Shown here: one piece after another, positions 16,294 through 24,936 of the stretch
Layout: each line of letters starts with the position of its first letter
How positions within the stretch are numbered: the stretch's first letter is position 1
IMG/VR virus record: IMGVR_UViG_3300046511_000932
Span: 1-39,493 of that record
Strand: one strand, 5' to 3'
Origin: a virus
Length of the DNA: 39,493 nt
Notes under the pieces: generated by a model
Told to the model about the DNA's origin: nothing
Database searches by the model: none
What the model saw: only the letters and a program-made list of their open reading frames with translations
Translations under genes and position numbers: made by a program

Positions 16294-16988
16294 GCCGTCA
16301 CCATCGTCACGAGATCCTTGCGCCAGATCTCGAGGGTGCGCGCGCTGCCGAGGCCGCGCAGACGGTAGTGGGTGACGGGCTGCGCGGTGGACGTCCAGGG
16401 CCAGAGCGGGTTGCGGAGGGACGCCCGCTGCATCATGGGCGGCGAGCCCGGGTCCTGGTACGCGTTGGCGCGGATGCGCCCGAGGATGGCCTGGTACTCG
16501 CTCGCGAGCTCGCCGATGGGCAAGCGCTTCTTCCGATAGACCTTGTCGGTCGCCCAGAGGATGACGAGCTCTTGCCAGCCGTTGACGCCGTCAAACTCGT
16601 CGCCGTTGTCGACGAGCTTCGCGCAGACGGGGATGTACTCGAGCACCATCTGCGTGCCGCCCATCGGGGGCACCATGATGATGCGTTCGTCGGGCTGCAT
16701 CTGCATGAGCGAGCGCCGTCGCTGCGCTTGCTCGACGACCTGGACGCGTCGAATCTTGAAGAAGTCGGTGGGCAGCGTGTACGCCGCCTGCGAGTCGACC
16801 GTCGTCCAGGCGTAGTCCTTCAGGTAGTAGTCGGGAGGCGCGGCCGTCACGAGCTCGTCGTAGAGATCGGTCAGGCCCTCGTTGATGAGCCCGACCTTCT
16901 CCGTTGCCGAAAAGTGTTGGTCGTTCTCGATGTCCGCGCGCTGCTCGAGCGCGGTCACGAGCTCGCCCAATGTGACGGTCCGCGCCAT
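16290..16988 (-). CDS. Head-to-tail adaptor protein
   Basis: 232-residue protein. The N-terminal region (LGELVTALEQRADIENDQHFSATEKVGLINEGLTDLYDELV) is a helical pattern found in connector/adaptor proteins that bind below the portal, followed by PPDYYL, a beta-rich middle with YTLPTDFFKIRRVQVV, and a helical C-terminus. This outline, together with its location downstream of portal and capsid genes, supports an adaptor comparable in role to P22 gp4 or T7 gp11. Start ATG 16988 follows the preceding stop after a few bases. Confidence 0.7.
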   Translation of the reverse strand: MARTVTLGELVTALEQRADIENDQHFSATEKVGLINEGLTDLYDELVTAAPPDYYLKDYAWTTVDSQAAYTLPTDFFKIRRVQVVEQAQRRRSLMQMQPDERIIMVPPMGGTQMVLEYIPVCAKLVDNGDEFDGVNGWQELVILWATDKVYRKKRLPIGELASEYQAILGRIRANAYQDPGSPPMMQRASLRNPLWPWTSTAQPVTHYRLRGLGSARTLEIWRKDLVTMVTA

Positions 16989-16991
16989 CGG

Positions 16992-17531
16992 TCAGTAGCT
17001 CTCGTATTCGAGCTCGAGGGTGCCGGCCGGCACGCTCACGCCCGCCGCCGTGTTCGTGACCTGAATCTCGAAGGCTCCTCCCGCTTCGACAATCAGGTTG
17101 CCCGCGAGAACTGCACTCACGGTGTTGCTTATGAGGCTCGCCAGGGTCACACGGCTCTTGGCGGTCCAATCGCCCGTGCCGCCGTTGGCCGTCGGCACCG
17201 TCGCGATGTTGGCGAGCTCGCCGCGCACCGTGCCGTTTGCCCAGTAGTGGCGGACGATGATGCGCTTGTTGTTCGTCACGTTGGCCGTGAGAGCGGCCGT
17301 CGGTGTGAACCACACGTTGCGGACCTTCGCTTGCTGCGGCACGGACCCGAAGGTCGTGTTCGCAGTGACGTCGGTCGCGTTCGTGTCGGCCGCGGTCTTT
17401 TGCCAACGAATCACGTCGCGGCTAAGGCCGTTGACAAGTCGCGAGTCGGGCTCGGTGTCCGGCTGCGCGTTGAAGCTGCCGCGGAGGATGTCGCGGAGCT
17501 CGTCGCCGTTCTTGAAGGTCGCCGTGCTCAT
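16992..17531 (-). CDS. Hypothetical virion protein, beta-rich
   Basis: 179-residue protein with a helical N-terminus (MSTATFKNGDELRDILRGSFN) and a beta-rich body with many Thr/Val/Ala (VRNVWFTPTAALTANVTNNKRIIVRHYWANG). It contains the sequence LASLISNTVSAVLAG and ends in GTLELEYESY. Composition fits a head decoration or fibre protein. The start ATG overlaps the preceding stop by one base. No family recognised; the assignment to the virion rests on its place directly between capsid and adaptor genes. Confidence 0.65.
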   Translation of the reverse strand: MSTATFKNGDELRDILRGSFNAQPDTEPDSRLVNGLSRDVIRWQKTAADTNATDVTANTTFGSVPQQAKVRNVWFTPTAALTANVTNNKRIIVRHYWANGTVRGELANIATVPTANGGTGDWTAKSRVTLASLISNTVSAVLAGNLIVEAGGAFEIQVTNTAAGVSVPAGTLELEYESY

Positions 17532-17947
17532 TAGAACCTCTTCCGCGTGCTGCCACGCAGCGCGATGGTGAAGGAAATGCGGTTGTTCGCATCGGCCGCC
17601 ACGTCGGCGACAGCGCCGGTCGAGGTGTTCACGACGCGGAGATCGATGGTCCGGTTCGTCTCATCGATGGGGCCGATCTGCAGCCCCTGCGCGGCCGCGG
17701 CGGCGAGATGAAAGCCCGTCGTGACGTTGTCGATGCCGTTGACGTTGTAGCCAAGCGTCACGCGGTAAAGGCCCGTCGAGACGTACGCCACGGTGAAGAG
17801 GGCGATGTCGCCCTTGACCGCGGTGCTGTCGAGCGCGCTCGCCCCGTTCGGAGCGAAGCTCCCAAACACGACGTACCGCCGCGGCGTGTGGACAGGGATG
17901 CCTGCCGCCGAGCTCGGTGCCGTCGTGATGTGCGGGATCTGGCTCAT
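17531..17947 (-). CDS. Hypothetical head decoration-like protein
   Basis: 138-residue protein immediately downstream of the major capsid gene. It is beta-rich with Pro at the N-terminus (SSAAGIPVHTPRRYVVFGSF), then LYRVTLGYNVNGIDNVTTGFH and ends in a basic RGSTRKRF tail. Small beta-rich products in this place are usually capsid decoration or stabilising proteins, or head fibres. This cannot be proven from sequence alone. Confidence 0.65.
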   Translation of the reverse strand: MSQIPHITTAPSSAAGIPVHTPRRYVVFGSFAPNGASALDSTAVKGDIALFTVAYVSTGLYRVTLGYNVNGIDNVTTGFHLAAAAAQGLQIGPIDETNRTIDLRVVNTSTGAVADVAADANNRISFTIALRGSTRKRF

Positions 17948-17950
17948 CGC

Positions 17951-19234
17951 TCAGGCCGTCCCGCCGAAGTTGAGGCCCCGCACCCACGCCATCGGGTTGC
18001 GGTTCCGGTAACGGCCGTAGGTGCCGAGGCGTCCCTCGGCGGCGTCCGCGTTGGCGACGGTGAGCACTTGCTCGTTGTTCCAATGCAGCATGCGCGGCAC
18101 CGGACCCATCGACTCGAAGATGGTCTCGTTCATCGGGCCGAGGTAGTTGCGGCCTCGACGCACGAACGGGCTCGAGAGGAACTTGATATCGCCGTAATCG
18201 CCGGCGAACTTGATGACCTGAAACGACAGGCCGCCGACGCTCGACTTCATGCGGTCGAGGGTCATGCGAGCGGCTGCGACCTTCTTCAGGTTCGCAAGAT
18301 CGCGCGTGTTGATCTTGCAAACGCGGTTTGCGCCGTCCTCGTCCTCGCCCCAGGCGTACCCGAGCAGGGCTTCCTGGTCGATGATGGCTTCTTCGTAGCC
18401 CTTCGTCGCGCCGTCGTAGGTCTGTCCCGCGAGGCCGACCGGGTCCTGGTCACGGTTGCACGAGAAGAGCGTGCCGGGGGCGGTGCCGCCCTTCACCCAT
18501 TCGTCGTCGCCGGTGATGATGACGGACGAACCGAGCTGCGGACCGTCGCCGGCGCGGCAGAAGTAGACAAGGCCCGCCGTGATGTTCGCGTCGGTGATGT
18601 TGAAGGACGCGCCGAGCGTGTTGGACAGCGTGAACTGCCCGACGTCCGGGTTGCGATTGATGGCCGTGATGCGCGCGGTGCCGACATACTGCGTGGCCGT
18701 CGCGACGACGTCCGAGTTGTACGCGTGGATCTTCTCGAAGAGATCGAAGTTGATGATGTCGTCGGTGAGGGCGAGCGTGACGACGGTCGACGCCGCGGTG
18801 ACGCCGGTGGTCGCGCACTGGCCGACCATGCCGGAGCCGTTCCGTGTCAGGTACATCTCCTGGCACTTCATCTCCGTGATGCCGGCGCCGTCGGTCTCGC
18901 TCTTCAGCAAGTCGAGGAAGGCCTTGTCGCCCTTCTTCTTGGCGGCCTCCATGGCGGGGCCCTGCACGCGGAAGAGCGAATAGTGGTACGTGAGCGGGAC
19001 GAGCCAGCGGTTGTACGTGCCGGGCTGAAAGTTGCCCGCGGCCACTTCGAAGTCGGCGGATGCCGCTTGCGGAGTGCCGTTCTGCACGGCCTGCTGGACG
19101 TCGTCGCCGCCGTCGTCCTGGTAGCGCGGCGTGGCCGCGAGGATGGGGAACTTGGATTGCAGCGCTCGGGGGACGTTGCCACCGTCGAAGCGCCGCTTGA
19201 GGATCGCGCGTGCGTCCTCGTACTGCATGCTCAT
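17951..19234 (-). CDS. Major capsid protein
   Basis: 427-residue protein following the scaffold gene. Features consistent with an HK97-fold coat protein: helical, Arg-rich N-terminus, an extended segment with PRYQDDGGD, a long alpha helix (GPAMEAAKKKGDKAFLDLLKSETDGAG) resembling the spine helix region, and a beta-rich C-terminus with FLSSPFVRRGRNYLGPMNETIFES. The order portal, scaffold, coat is standard for P22-like and many other podoviruses. SD GGAG is 8 bases upstream of ATG 19234. The 59-base gap before it contains two hairpin-forming sequences. Assignment rests on size, order and fold-like pattern. Confidence 0.8.
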   Translation of the reverse strand: MSMQYEDARAILKRRFDGGNVPRALQSKFPILAATPRYQDDGGDDVQQAVQNGTPQAASADFEVAAGNFQPGTYNRWLVPLTYHYSLFRVQGPAMEAAKKKGDKAFLDLLKSETDGAGITEMKCQEMYLTRNGSGMVGQCATTGVTAASTVVTLALTDDIINFDLFEKIHAYNSDVVATATQYVGTARITAINRNPDVGQFTLSNTLGASFNITDANITAGLVYFCRAGDGPQLGSSVIITGDDEWVKGGTAPGTLFSCNRDQDPVGLAGQTYDGATKGYEEAIIDQEALLGYAWGEDEDGANRVCKINTRDLANLKKVAAARMTLDRMKSSVGGLSFQVIKFAGDYGDIKFLSSPFVRRGRNYLGPMNETIFESMGPVPRMLHWNNEQVLTVANADAAEGRLGTYGRYRNRNPMAWVRGLNFGGTA

Positions 19235-19242
19235 GGGGAAAT

Positions 19243-19290
19243 CTCCGGGCTAGGAGGCCTTGGAAAGGCCCGGAGGTCCCCGAGTCGGGG
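19243..19290. other. Two inverted repeats in the scaffold-capsid gap
   Basis: CTCCGGGC (19243-19250) pairs with GCCCGGAG (19268-19275), a perfect 8-bp stem with a 17-base loop. Next to it CCCCGA/TCGGGG (19278-19283 and 19285-19290) forms a near-perfect palindrome. They lie in the leader of the capsid gene on the minus strand, just upstream of its SD. No U-tract follows, so a transcript-stabilising or processing element that raises capsid expression relative to scaffold is more likely than a terminator. Confidence 0.55.
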
Positions 19291-19293
19291 CGG

Positions 19294-20367
19294 TTACCGA
19301 GAGGTGGCTTCGCGCTGTCGACGGGTCTTTTGCTCCGCGAGAAGAATGCGATCCTGTTCGGCTTCGCTCAGCTCGTGGAAAGCACGCACGTCACCACCGC
19401 TCCGCTCGCTCTGGGCCGCTTGATTCAGGCTCCGAGCCGCTTTCCCCGCTGCTGTTGGTGCGGGCGCACCCTTCGGTGGTGTGGGCGCTTGACCAAAACC
19501 GTACGTGGTCGCGAGCCAATCGGCAATCTCGCCGTAGGTGAGCTGCCCGCCCGGGCCGCGTTCGGCGGCGAGCTCGTCGGCGCGCTTGTGCGCCTGCTGA
19601 AGGTAGAAGTCCTGCATCCCAGGTCGTTTGAGGTGCTCTTCGGCGCCCGGATACTTCGTTTTGACCTCGCCGAGGAACGTGTCGGCGACCTGCTGGCGCT
19701 GCGCGTTGGCCTGCGCCTGCATGCGCGCAGCCTCGTCGGCCTTGATGCGTGCCGTCTGCTCGGCGCGCATCTGCGCGAGCTCCGCCTTCGTCGCGAGCAC
19801 TTCGCGCTCGATGCGCCCCTGCGGCGAATCGTAGTTGGCAATGTTCTCGACGAGCGCGACCGGGTCCCAACCCGCCTTCTTCGCCGCGGCGATGGGGTCT
19901 TTGCGCAAATCAACGATAAGCTGCTCGTACTCCGCGTCCGCCTGCTTCTTTCGCTGCGCGGCGTAGGCCTCGGCCTCGGACACGATGCGCGAGCCCTGGT
20001 CGCGGTACTGCCGAAGCTCGCGTTCGCGCGCCTCGTTCTGCTGAAGGCGCTGCGCGAGGGCCGCGTCGACGGCCGCAGCGAGCTTCGGGTCCGCGGGCGG
20101 AGCGGCCGCTGCGGGGGCCGGCGCGTCGCTCCCAGCGGGCGCCGAGGGGGCCTCGCTGGCGTCGTCCGGCGTGGGCTCCGGGGGACGGGCCTCGCGCGAG
20201 CTTCGCAGCGCGCCGAGGAGGTCGGCGTCGGACACGTCGCCGGGGCCCTCCATGACGGGCGTGGGGTTGGCGAGGGCAGGGGCCTTGGCCGGCTCGGCGC
20301 TCGGCGTCGGGAGGCTCGAGCTCCCGCCGGTGTTGTCGATGATGGCGCCTTGGGAGAGATCGGACAT
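19294..20367 (-). CDS. Scaffolding protein
   Basis: 357-residue, highly charged, mainly helical protein between portal and capsid. Residues 1-95 are disordered and rich in Pro, Ala and Ser; ~95-240 form a coiled coil rich in Gln, Arg and Ala (RLQQNEARERELRQYRDQG, LAQMRAEQTARIKADEAARM); the C-terminus is basic (TRRQREATSR), as required for the capsid-binding end of scaffolds. The function would be to guide procapsid assembly and then leave the shell. SD AAGGAAG is well placed before ATG 20367. Confidence 0.75.
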   Translation of the reverse strand: MSDLSQGAIIDNTGGSSSLPTPSAEPAKAPALANPTPVMEGPGDVSDADLLGALRSSREARPPEPTPDDASEAPSAPAGSDAPAPAAAAPPADPKLAAAVDAALAQRLQQNEARERELRQYRDQGSRIVSEAEAYAAQRKKQADAEYEQLIVDLRKDPIAAAKKAGWDPVALVENIANYDSPQGRIEREVLATKAELAQMRAEQTARIKADEAARMQAQANAQRQQVADTFLGEVKTKYPGAEEHLKRPGMQDFYLQQAHKRADELAAERGPGGQLTYGEIADWLATTYGFGQAPTPPKGAPAPTAAGKAARSLNQAAQSERSGGDVRAFHELSEAEQDRILLAEQKTRRQREATSR

Positions 20368-20382
20368 AGGGGCTTCCTTTCG

Positions 20383-22440
20383 TTACGCGGCTGCAGGCAT
20401 CGCCGGGGGCGGACCGGGAGGCATGCCCGGTGGGAGTCCAGGCGGGGCGCCGGGAGGCATCCCGGGAGGTCCAGGCGGCATGCCTGGCGGAGCGTTGGGA
20501 TCCATCGGCATGCCGCCGCCGGGAGGCATGCCAGGGCCGCCGGGAGCGCCGCCAGGGGCGGGAGGTGCGCCCTCGCTCGGGGGCTTGTTCAAGAGCCGCT
20601 CGGCCTCCTCGCAGAACTGCTGCACGAGGGCCTTCGTCTCGGCGTCCACGTCGTGGGCGAGACGGATCTGCGCGTACGTGCGGCGCCCGATCTTGATGGC
20701 GAGGGGCAGGTCATCGAAGGGCTCCGGCGAGAGGTATTCGCCCGACTCGATGATGCGGTCGAGCGTGTCGCGAATGACCTCGTAGAGCGACATATCGAGG
20801 TCGTAAGTCGCCTTCAGGTCCAGCGAATCGAAGGCTTTCCGGAAGCCGTTGATGTCGATGACGCCCTTGTCGAGGAGCTTCTCGAGGACGGCCATGCGGG
20901 CGCCCGGGAGCTTCGAGAGGCCGCTTGTCGAGAAGCACTTCAGGACGAACTTCTGGCGGTCTTTTTTGACGTCCTTCCACTTCAGCGGCCGCGCCGTGTG
21001 GTTGTCGGAGGCAATGACCTCATAGTCGCCGCCCGTCTCGCCCTCGCCCTCTTTGGCTTCGTTGTCCGAGAGCTCGTCGGCCTTCTCGAGAATGAGGTTC
21101 GCGCGCTTCACGACGAACATCTCGCGGAGCTTGAACTTCACGGCGTGGCGCTGCGTGTACTGGTCGTCCTTCATCTGCAAGGCGACGCCGCTCGCGTCCT
21201 TCATGCCCGGCTCGACGGTGCCGTTCGTGGTCATCTGGTTGGAGCCAGTGACCTCGTACATCTCCTGCTTGATGCTTTGCCGGAACGCGTAGGCATCGCC
21301 GCCGAGGGGCGACCATTGCATCGCCTGCGGCATTGTCTGCGAGCGAATGATGGCGCCGTTGAGGTCGTTGATGTGTTCGAGCTCGACCTCGCCTTGCCCT
21401 TTCGGCCCGCCCCAGATGCGGAACTTCGACGCGAGGGAATGCGCCTCACGGAAGCAGTCGTCGAGGTACGCGAGCTCGCGGTGGTTCGGGAGGATGCGCT
21501 GCGCGACGCTCATTCCGTCCATGGTCGCGAGGGGCACGTTGGTCCAGAGGAAGGCGAGCGGGAAGTCCTTGCACGTGTACTTCCGGTCGACGAGGCCCGG
21601 CTCGACGGAGTCCCCCGAGGTCGTGAGGACGAAGCGCCCGTCGTCGGCGCCCGGGCCCGAGGGCAGGTGCCAGGCTTCCGTGACCGTTATCATGTCGCTC
21701 TGCGCCCAGAGCTCTTCGCTCTGCCAGTTCTCGCGGATGAACACGGCGCTGTCGATGGCCTCGCGCCGACGCTCGGCGCTGCCCACGGAACCGTCGTAGG
21801 CCTCGCGGCCGAAGCGATCGAGCACGGTGCCGCGGTCGACGGCGTAGCGGTGATAGACGGTGCGAGGCTTTCGGTAACGGCTCTCGAGCGGGTCAATGCG
21901 CATCTCCCAGCGCGGCACGCAATCGAAGCCGATGCGGCCCTCGGCGGTCTCGACGCACTTCGCGATCGCGACGCCGAAGAGGAGAGCGTGCAAGCCCCAG
22001 AGTAAATCGAGCTCGTCGCAGCCGGCCTCGTACTCGACGCCGTCGATGAAGTCCGAGAGGTCGCGCGCTTGCCGCTGGGCGCGCCACGAGCCGCGGTCCG
22101 TCACGAACATCGGGACGAGCCGGTTCTTGTAGATGTCCGCTTGCAGCGACTCGAGGATGTTGGCGAAGACGTTGGTCGGCTGCCAGTCGCGGAAGCTCGG
22201 GAGGTTCGTGGTCTGCACGCCCGAGGGGAAGAGCATCTCGTCGGCGCCGAAGGCCTGCGCGATGCGCCGGCACGAGTCGACGATGCGATCGTGGTAAGGC
22301 CGGATACCGTCGACGTTGGCGTTGACCATGGCGCCGGCGCTCATGCCTTGCTCTTTGGCGCGCCAAAACTGCCCGTTGCGAATCCTTCGCTTGGGCATCT
22401 TGTGCGGGTCGGAGTCGACGTTCGCTTGGTTGTCCGGCAT
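20383..22440 (-). CDS. Portal protein with collagen-like Pro/Gly/Met C-terminal tail
   Basis: 685-residue protein between the large terminase and the scaffold. Portal-like signs are an N-terminal helical region, an IRPYHDRIVDSCRRIAQAFGADEML start, a central beta-rich wing and long C-terminal helices before a low-complexity tail. Residues ~617-685 consist of repeated PPGMPPG-type units encoded by a repetitive GC-rich stretch (about 20386-20590). Such a tail is unusual for portals and is probably disordered. It forms the dodecameric DNA entrance and docks the terminase. SD GGAG is before ATG 22440. Confidence 0.8.
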   Translation of the reverse strand: MPDNQANVDSDPHKMPKRRIRNGQFWRAKEQGMSAGAMVNANVDGIRPYHDRIVDSCRRIAQAFGADEMLFPSGVQTTNLPSFRDWQPTNVFANILESLQADIYKNRLVPMFVTDRGSWRAQRQARDLSDFIDGVEYEAGCDELDLLWGLHALLFGVAIAKCVETAEGRIGFDCVPRWEMRIDPLESRYRKPRTVYHRYAVDRGTVLDRFGREAYDGSVGSAERRREAIDSAVFIRENWQSEELWAQSDMITVTEAWHLPSGPGADDGRFVLTTSGDSVEPGLVDRKYTCKDFPLAFLWTNVPLATMDGMSVAQRILPNHRELAYLDDCFREAHSLASKFRIWGGPKGQGEVELEHINDLNGAIIRSQTMPQAMQWSPLGGDAYAFRQSIKQEMYEVTGSNQMTTNGTVEPGMKDASGVALQMKDDQYTQRHAVKFKLREMFVVKRANLILEKADELSDNEAKEGEGETGGDYEVIASDNHTARPLKWKDVKKDRQKFVLKCFSTSGLSKLPGARMAVLEKLLDKGVIDINGFRKAFDSLDLKATYDLDMSLYEVIRDTLDRIIESGEYLSPEPFDDLPLAIKIGRRTYAQIRLAHDVDAETKALVQQFCEEAERLLNKPPSEGAPPAPGGAPGGPGMPPGGGMPMDPNAPPGMPPGPPGMPPGAPPGLPPGMPPGPPPAMPAAA

Positions 22441-22458
22441 CGTCCGTGTCTCCTCGGC

Positions 22459-23982
22459 TTACGCTGCGCGCCGGCGTTGGCGCATCTCGTCCCGGGCCGC
22501 GCGCTTCATGCGCTCAGCCTCACGCTTGAACCACGCGCTCGTCTCGTATCCGGGCGGCATCGGCCGCACGTCGGGAAGGAACGGAACGAGCGAGAGCACC
22601 TTGGCGGCCGCGTAGTCGCAGTGCCGGCCGTCGGAGGTCTTCGGCAAGTGCGCACGCATGCCGGCCTGCGTGGTGCGGCGGCGGATGCGTTGCAAGTCGG
22701 TGCGGTAGTGGCCGTCGGTCGAGAGGGCCATCGTGCCGTCGGCGATGCCGTCGCGGAGGAAGAGGTAGCGCTTCGTCTCCTCCTCGCCCTGCACGCCGTC
22801 GACGAGCAGCGTGATGCCGTAGTCGGAGGCGTGGTCGCGCATGGCATCGGAGTAGTGCTGGTCGGTGCGCGTGAGGCTGCACCGGTACTTCGTCAGGAGG
22901 GGGCCGAGCTCTGTCCACACTTCGCGGGGCGAGAGCGGCTTCTGCGGCGTCCCGATCCATTCGCGCACGCACGCATCGACGATCTTGTTGCCGATGCGGG
23001 TCGAGATGACGAGGGTCCAGGCGTTGCGCCGCGTGGCCGGGTCGATGGCCGCCGAGTAGCTGGCGTTCGGGTCCGGCTCGAGGTCGCCCACGATCGTCCG
23101 GCACGCCTCGAGGCTGGCCTGGTCGATGAGATTGTCTTCCTGGTCGGCGAAGTCGGCGTCGAGGTTCGTGACGGCGATGTCCGGGTGCCGCGCGCGGAAG
23201 TCGGCGCAGCGCTCGGGCGTCCACCACTTGGGATTCATCCAGTAGCCAGGCGCCTTCAGGACGAGCATGCCGTCGCCCGGGCGTCCGAAGTACTCGATGA
23301 ACTTCTCGTACGCCGGACCGAAGGGCGCCCACGGCGAGCCGATGTGAAACATCATGCCCTTCGGCAGAATGCGACCCGTGCACTCTCCCCGCATATGGTC
23401 CCAGTTGATGACGCCTTCCTCGGCGCCGAGCATCTTGGGAAACTCGTCGAAGATGGCGCCGCCGAGCCACCGTGCGCTCACTGAGGCGCCGGCGCGGCTA
23501 CCGGCCGTGACCATGATCTCGCACGGATGGCCCGAGGGCGTCCGTACCACGAGCCGTTCGGCGTCGGGCTCCTCGAGGAGCAAGCCCGCGAGCTGGGGCG
23601 AGAGCGTGAGCGCGTTCTTTAGATGGCTATAAGCCTGGCCGGCGAGGTCCTTCGAGAGCGACACGATGGGAATGCGGAAGCTCTCGCCGCGCATCAGCAT
23701 CGACGTGTCCACGACCTGCGAGAGGCAGATGGCAGCGGCGGCGACGATGCTCGTCTTCCCGGCGCGGACGCCCGAGAAGACCACGAGCTCGTCGGGACGC
23801 TTCTCGACGCTCGCACCGCCGAGCGCCTTCACCACGGTCTCGTCGCCCGCGACGTCCCCCAAGGGCCGGTCATCGATGATGCGAGTGATGGCCTTCTGAA
23901 GCGGGGCCGGGTCGCAGATGCCCATGCCGCCGCGGGCGGTGAAGAGCCGCTCGACGGATTGGGTCAGGTAGCGGGCGAGCAT
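22459..23982 (-). CDS. Terminase large subunit
   Basis: 507-residue ATP-driven DNA packaging motor. The ATPase domain has a Walker A motif GVRAGKTS (residues 71-78), a Walker B AIFDE (D179, E180) and a coupling-type segment IGSPWAP around 214-220. The nuclease domain follows, with AAIDPAT where D314 is the likely first metal-binding acid. The start ATG 23982 lies inside the previous gene (19-base overlap). Upstream start codons in frame would add an Arg-rich, unlikely extension. The C-terminal tail is Arg-rich and probably binds the portal. Confidence 0.9.
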   Translation of the reverse strand: MLARYLTQSVERLFTARGGMGICDPAPLQKAITRIIDDRPLGDVAGDETVVKALGGASVEKRPDELVVFSGVRAGKTSIVAAAAICLSQVVDTSMLMRGESFRIPIVSLSKDLAGQAYSHLKNALTLSPQLAGLLLEEPDAERLVVRTPSGHPCEIMVTAGSRAGASVSARWLGGAIFDEFPKMLGAEEGVINWDHMRGECTGRILPKGMMFHIGSPWAPFGPAYEKFIEYFGRPGDGMLVLKAPGYWMNPKWWTPERCADFRARHPDIAVTNLDADFADQEDNLIDQASLEACRTIVGDLEPDPNASYSAAIDPATRRNAWTLVISTRIGNKIVDACVREWIGTPQKPLSPREVWTELGPLLTKYRCSLTRTDQHYSDAMRDHASDYGITLLVDGVQGEEETKRYLFLRDGIADGTMALSTDGHYRTDLQRIRRRTTQAGMRAHLPKTSDGRHCDYAAAKVLSLVPFLPDVRPMPPGYETSAWFKREAERMKRAARDEMRQRRRAA

Positions 23983-24260
23983 GGCTCCTCGGCCGCGTTG
24001 TAGGCGACGAGTCCGTAGAAGAAGAGGTGGGCGATACGCTTCGTGCTGTTGCGCGCATCGCATTCGCTCACTTCGAAGTAGCCCCCTTCGCCGTTGCTCG
24101 TGGCGTAGTCGATGGCGAGGCTCGGGTAGTCCGCGCCTTCATCGATGATGTAGACGTCGGGTATGCCTTCCTTCACGCCCGCCTCGGCGAACAGCGTCTC
24201 AAGCTCTCGCTGAATGGCGTCACGCACGGGGATGAAGTCGGAGGCGAGCCACTTCGTCAT
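23964..24260 (-). CDS. Hypothetical small protein upstream of the large terminase
   Basis: 98-residue acidic protein with an amphipathic N-terminal helix (VRDAIQRELETLFAEAG) followed by alternating strands (DVYIIDEGADYPSLAIDYAT, GGYFEVSECD). It may be a small alpha/beta adaptor. The start ATG 24260 overlaps the preceding stop (GTGATG; a GTG one codon earlier is also possible). It ends 19 bases inside the large terminase gene, indicating coupled translation. No family recognised. Confidence 0.65.
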   Translation of the reverse strand: MTKWLASDFIPVRDAIQRELETLFAEAGVKEGIPDVYIIDEGADYPSLAIDYATSNGEGGYFEVSECDARNSTKRIAHLFFYGLVAYNAAEEPCSPAT

Positions 24261-24523
24261 CACATCCCCGGAAGGTGCGGCTGCTTGCCGTCGTCGAGCT
24301 TGAAGGCCTTCGCCACGCGCGAGCGAAGGACCTTGATGGCGCCACGCGCTGCGGCCTTGTCGTCGGCTGCAATGTCGCGACCTGCGATCGTCACGGAGAA
24401 GCGCAGCGACAGCACGAGCCCGTCGGCGTGCGGGTTGCTCGCGATCTTGAGAGGGAGCAGTTCCAGGCCCTCCGCCTCGCACGCGGCTTTCACGGCCTCG
24501 GTGAAGGGCCTGGAGCGGCTCAT
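24260..24523 (-). CDS. Hypothetical small alpha/beta protein
   Basis: 87-residue protein beginning MSRSRPFTEAVKAACEAEGLELLPLK, then a strand-rich middle (LVLSLRFSVTIAGRD) and a basic helix (KAAARGAIKVLRSRVAKAFKLDDGK). The basic C-terminal helix suggests nucleic-acid binding. ATGA overlap with the upstream gene. It belongs to the row of small genes between the terminase subunits, a place where packaging accessory genes are common, but no function is recognised. Confidence 0.65.
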   Translation of the reverse strand: MSRSRPFTEAVKAACEAEGLELLPLKIASNPHADGLVLSLRFSVTIAGRDIAADDKAAARGAIKVLRSRVAKAFKLDDGKQPHLPGM

Positions 24524-24936
24524 GGTTTCTTCTCCTCGAGGAGCGCCTCGGCTGCTGCCAGGAGCTGCCCATCGGGCCGTTGGCCGTCCAGGCGCGCTCC
24601 CGGCGCGAGACTGATGTTGAACATCGTGCCGGGCCCCGTCTCCCGAGATGCGGCTTCCCACTCTTCGGGGGTCGGAGGCGCGTCGATGAGCATGCCGTAC
24701 ATGCCGATGCGCTGCTCGTAAGCGTCGTCTACTTCCCCCGCGGCGCCTTCTTCGCCGGTGCTTCGGCCTTCGCCTTGCCCTTCGGAGCGCTCTTCGCGGG
24801 AGCGGAGGCCTTGGACGTCTTCGGGGCGGATTTCGTGCTCTTCGTGGGCATGGTCTTTTTCCTGGTTGGGTGGCATGACAAGCGCGCCGCTCATCTCGAG
24901 AGCGCGACGTCTCTTGTGGTAGTCGGCGATCTTCAC
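24520..24936 (-). CDS. Hypothetical Glu-rich protein (contains a nested Lys/Ala-rich ORF)
   Basis: 138-residue open frame starting at a GTG overlapping the preceding stop. The N-terminal ~25 residues (MKIADYHKRRRALEMSGALVM) and the C-terminal ~65 (MYGMLIDAPPTPEEWEAASRE…LLAAAEALLEEKKP) look like ordinary protein. The centre (about residues 28-70) is an unusual Glu/Gly/Arg stretch that could be a by-product of the Lys/Ala-rich ORF lying in another frame at 24729-24851. The unit could thus be one gene, or two short genes flanking the nested one, with the third starting at an internal ATG near 24700. Confidence 0.5.
   Translation of the reverse strand: MKIADYHKRRRALEMSGALVMPPNQEKDHAHEEHEIRPEDVQGLRSREERSEGQGEGRSTGEEGAAGEVDDAYEQRIGMYGMLIDAPPTPEEWEAASRETGPGTMFNISLAPGARLDGQRPDGQLLAAAEALLEEKKP
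24729..24851 (-). CDS. Nested Lys/Ala/Pro-rich basic mini-protein (histone H1-tail-like)
   Basis: 40-residue ORF from ATG 24849-24851 to TAG, entirely inside the gene at 24520 in another frame. It is composed almost only of Lys, Ala, Pro, Ser, Thr and Gly (MPTKSTKSAPKTSKASAPAK and onward to PRGK), like histone H1 C-terminal tails and DNA-compacting phage peptides. It has a well placed SD (AGGA, 8 bases before ATG) and very high third-position GC. It could be an overprinted DNA-binding protein, or simply the shadow of the Glu-rich frame; the SD and codon bias favour expression. Confidence 0.45.
   Translation of the reverse strand: MPTKSTKSAPKTSKASAPAKSAPKGKAKAEAPAKKAPRGK

Noticed and set aside
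19210-22005. A 931-codon plus-strand open frame opposite scaffold and portal
   Set aside because: Same explanation: antisense shadow of high-GC genes, no start signal, no domain pattern.
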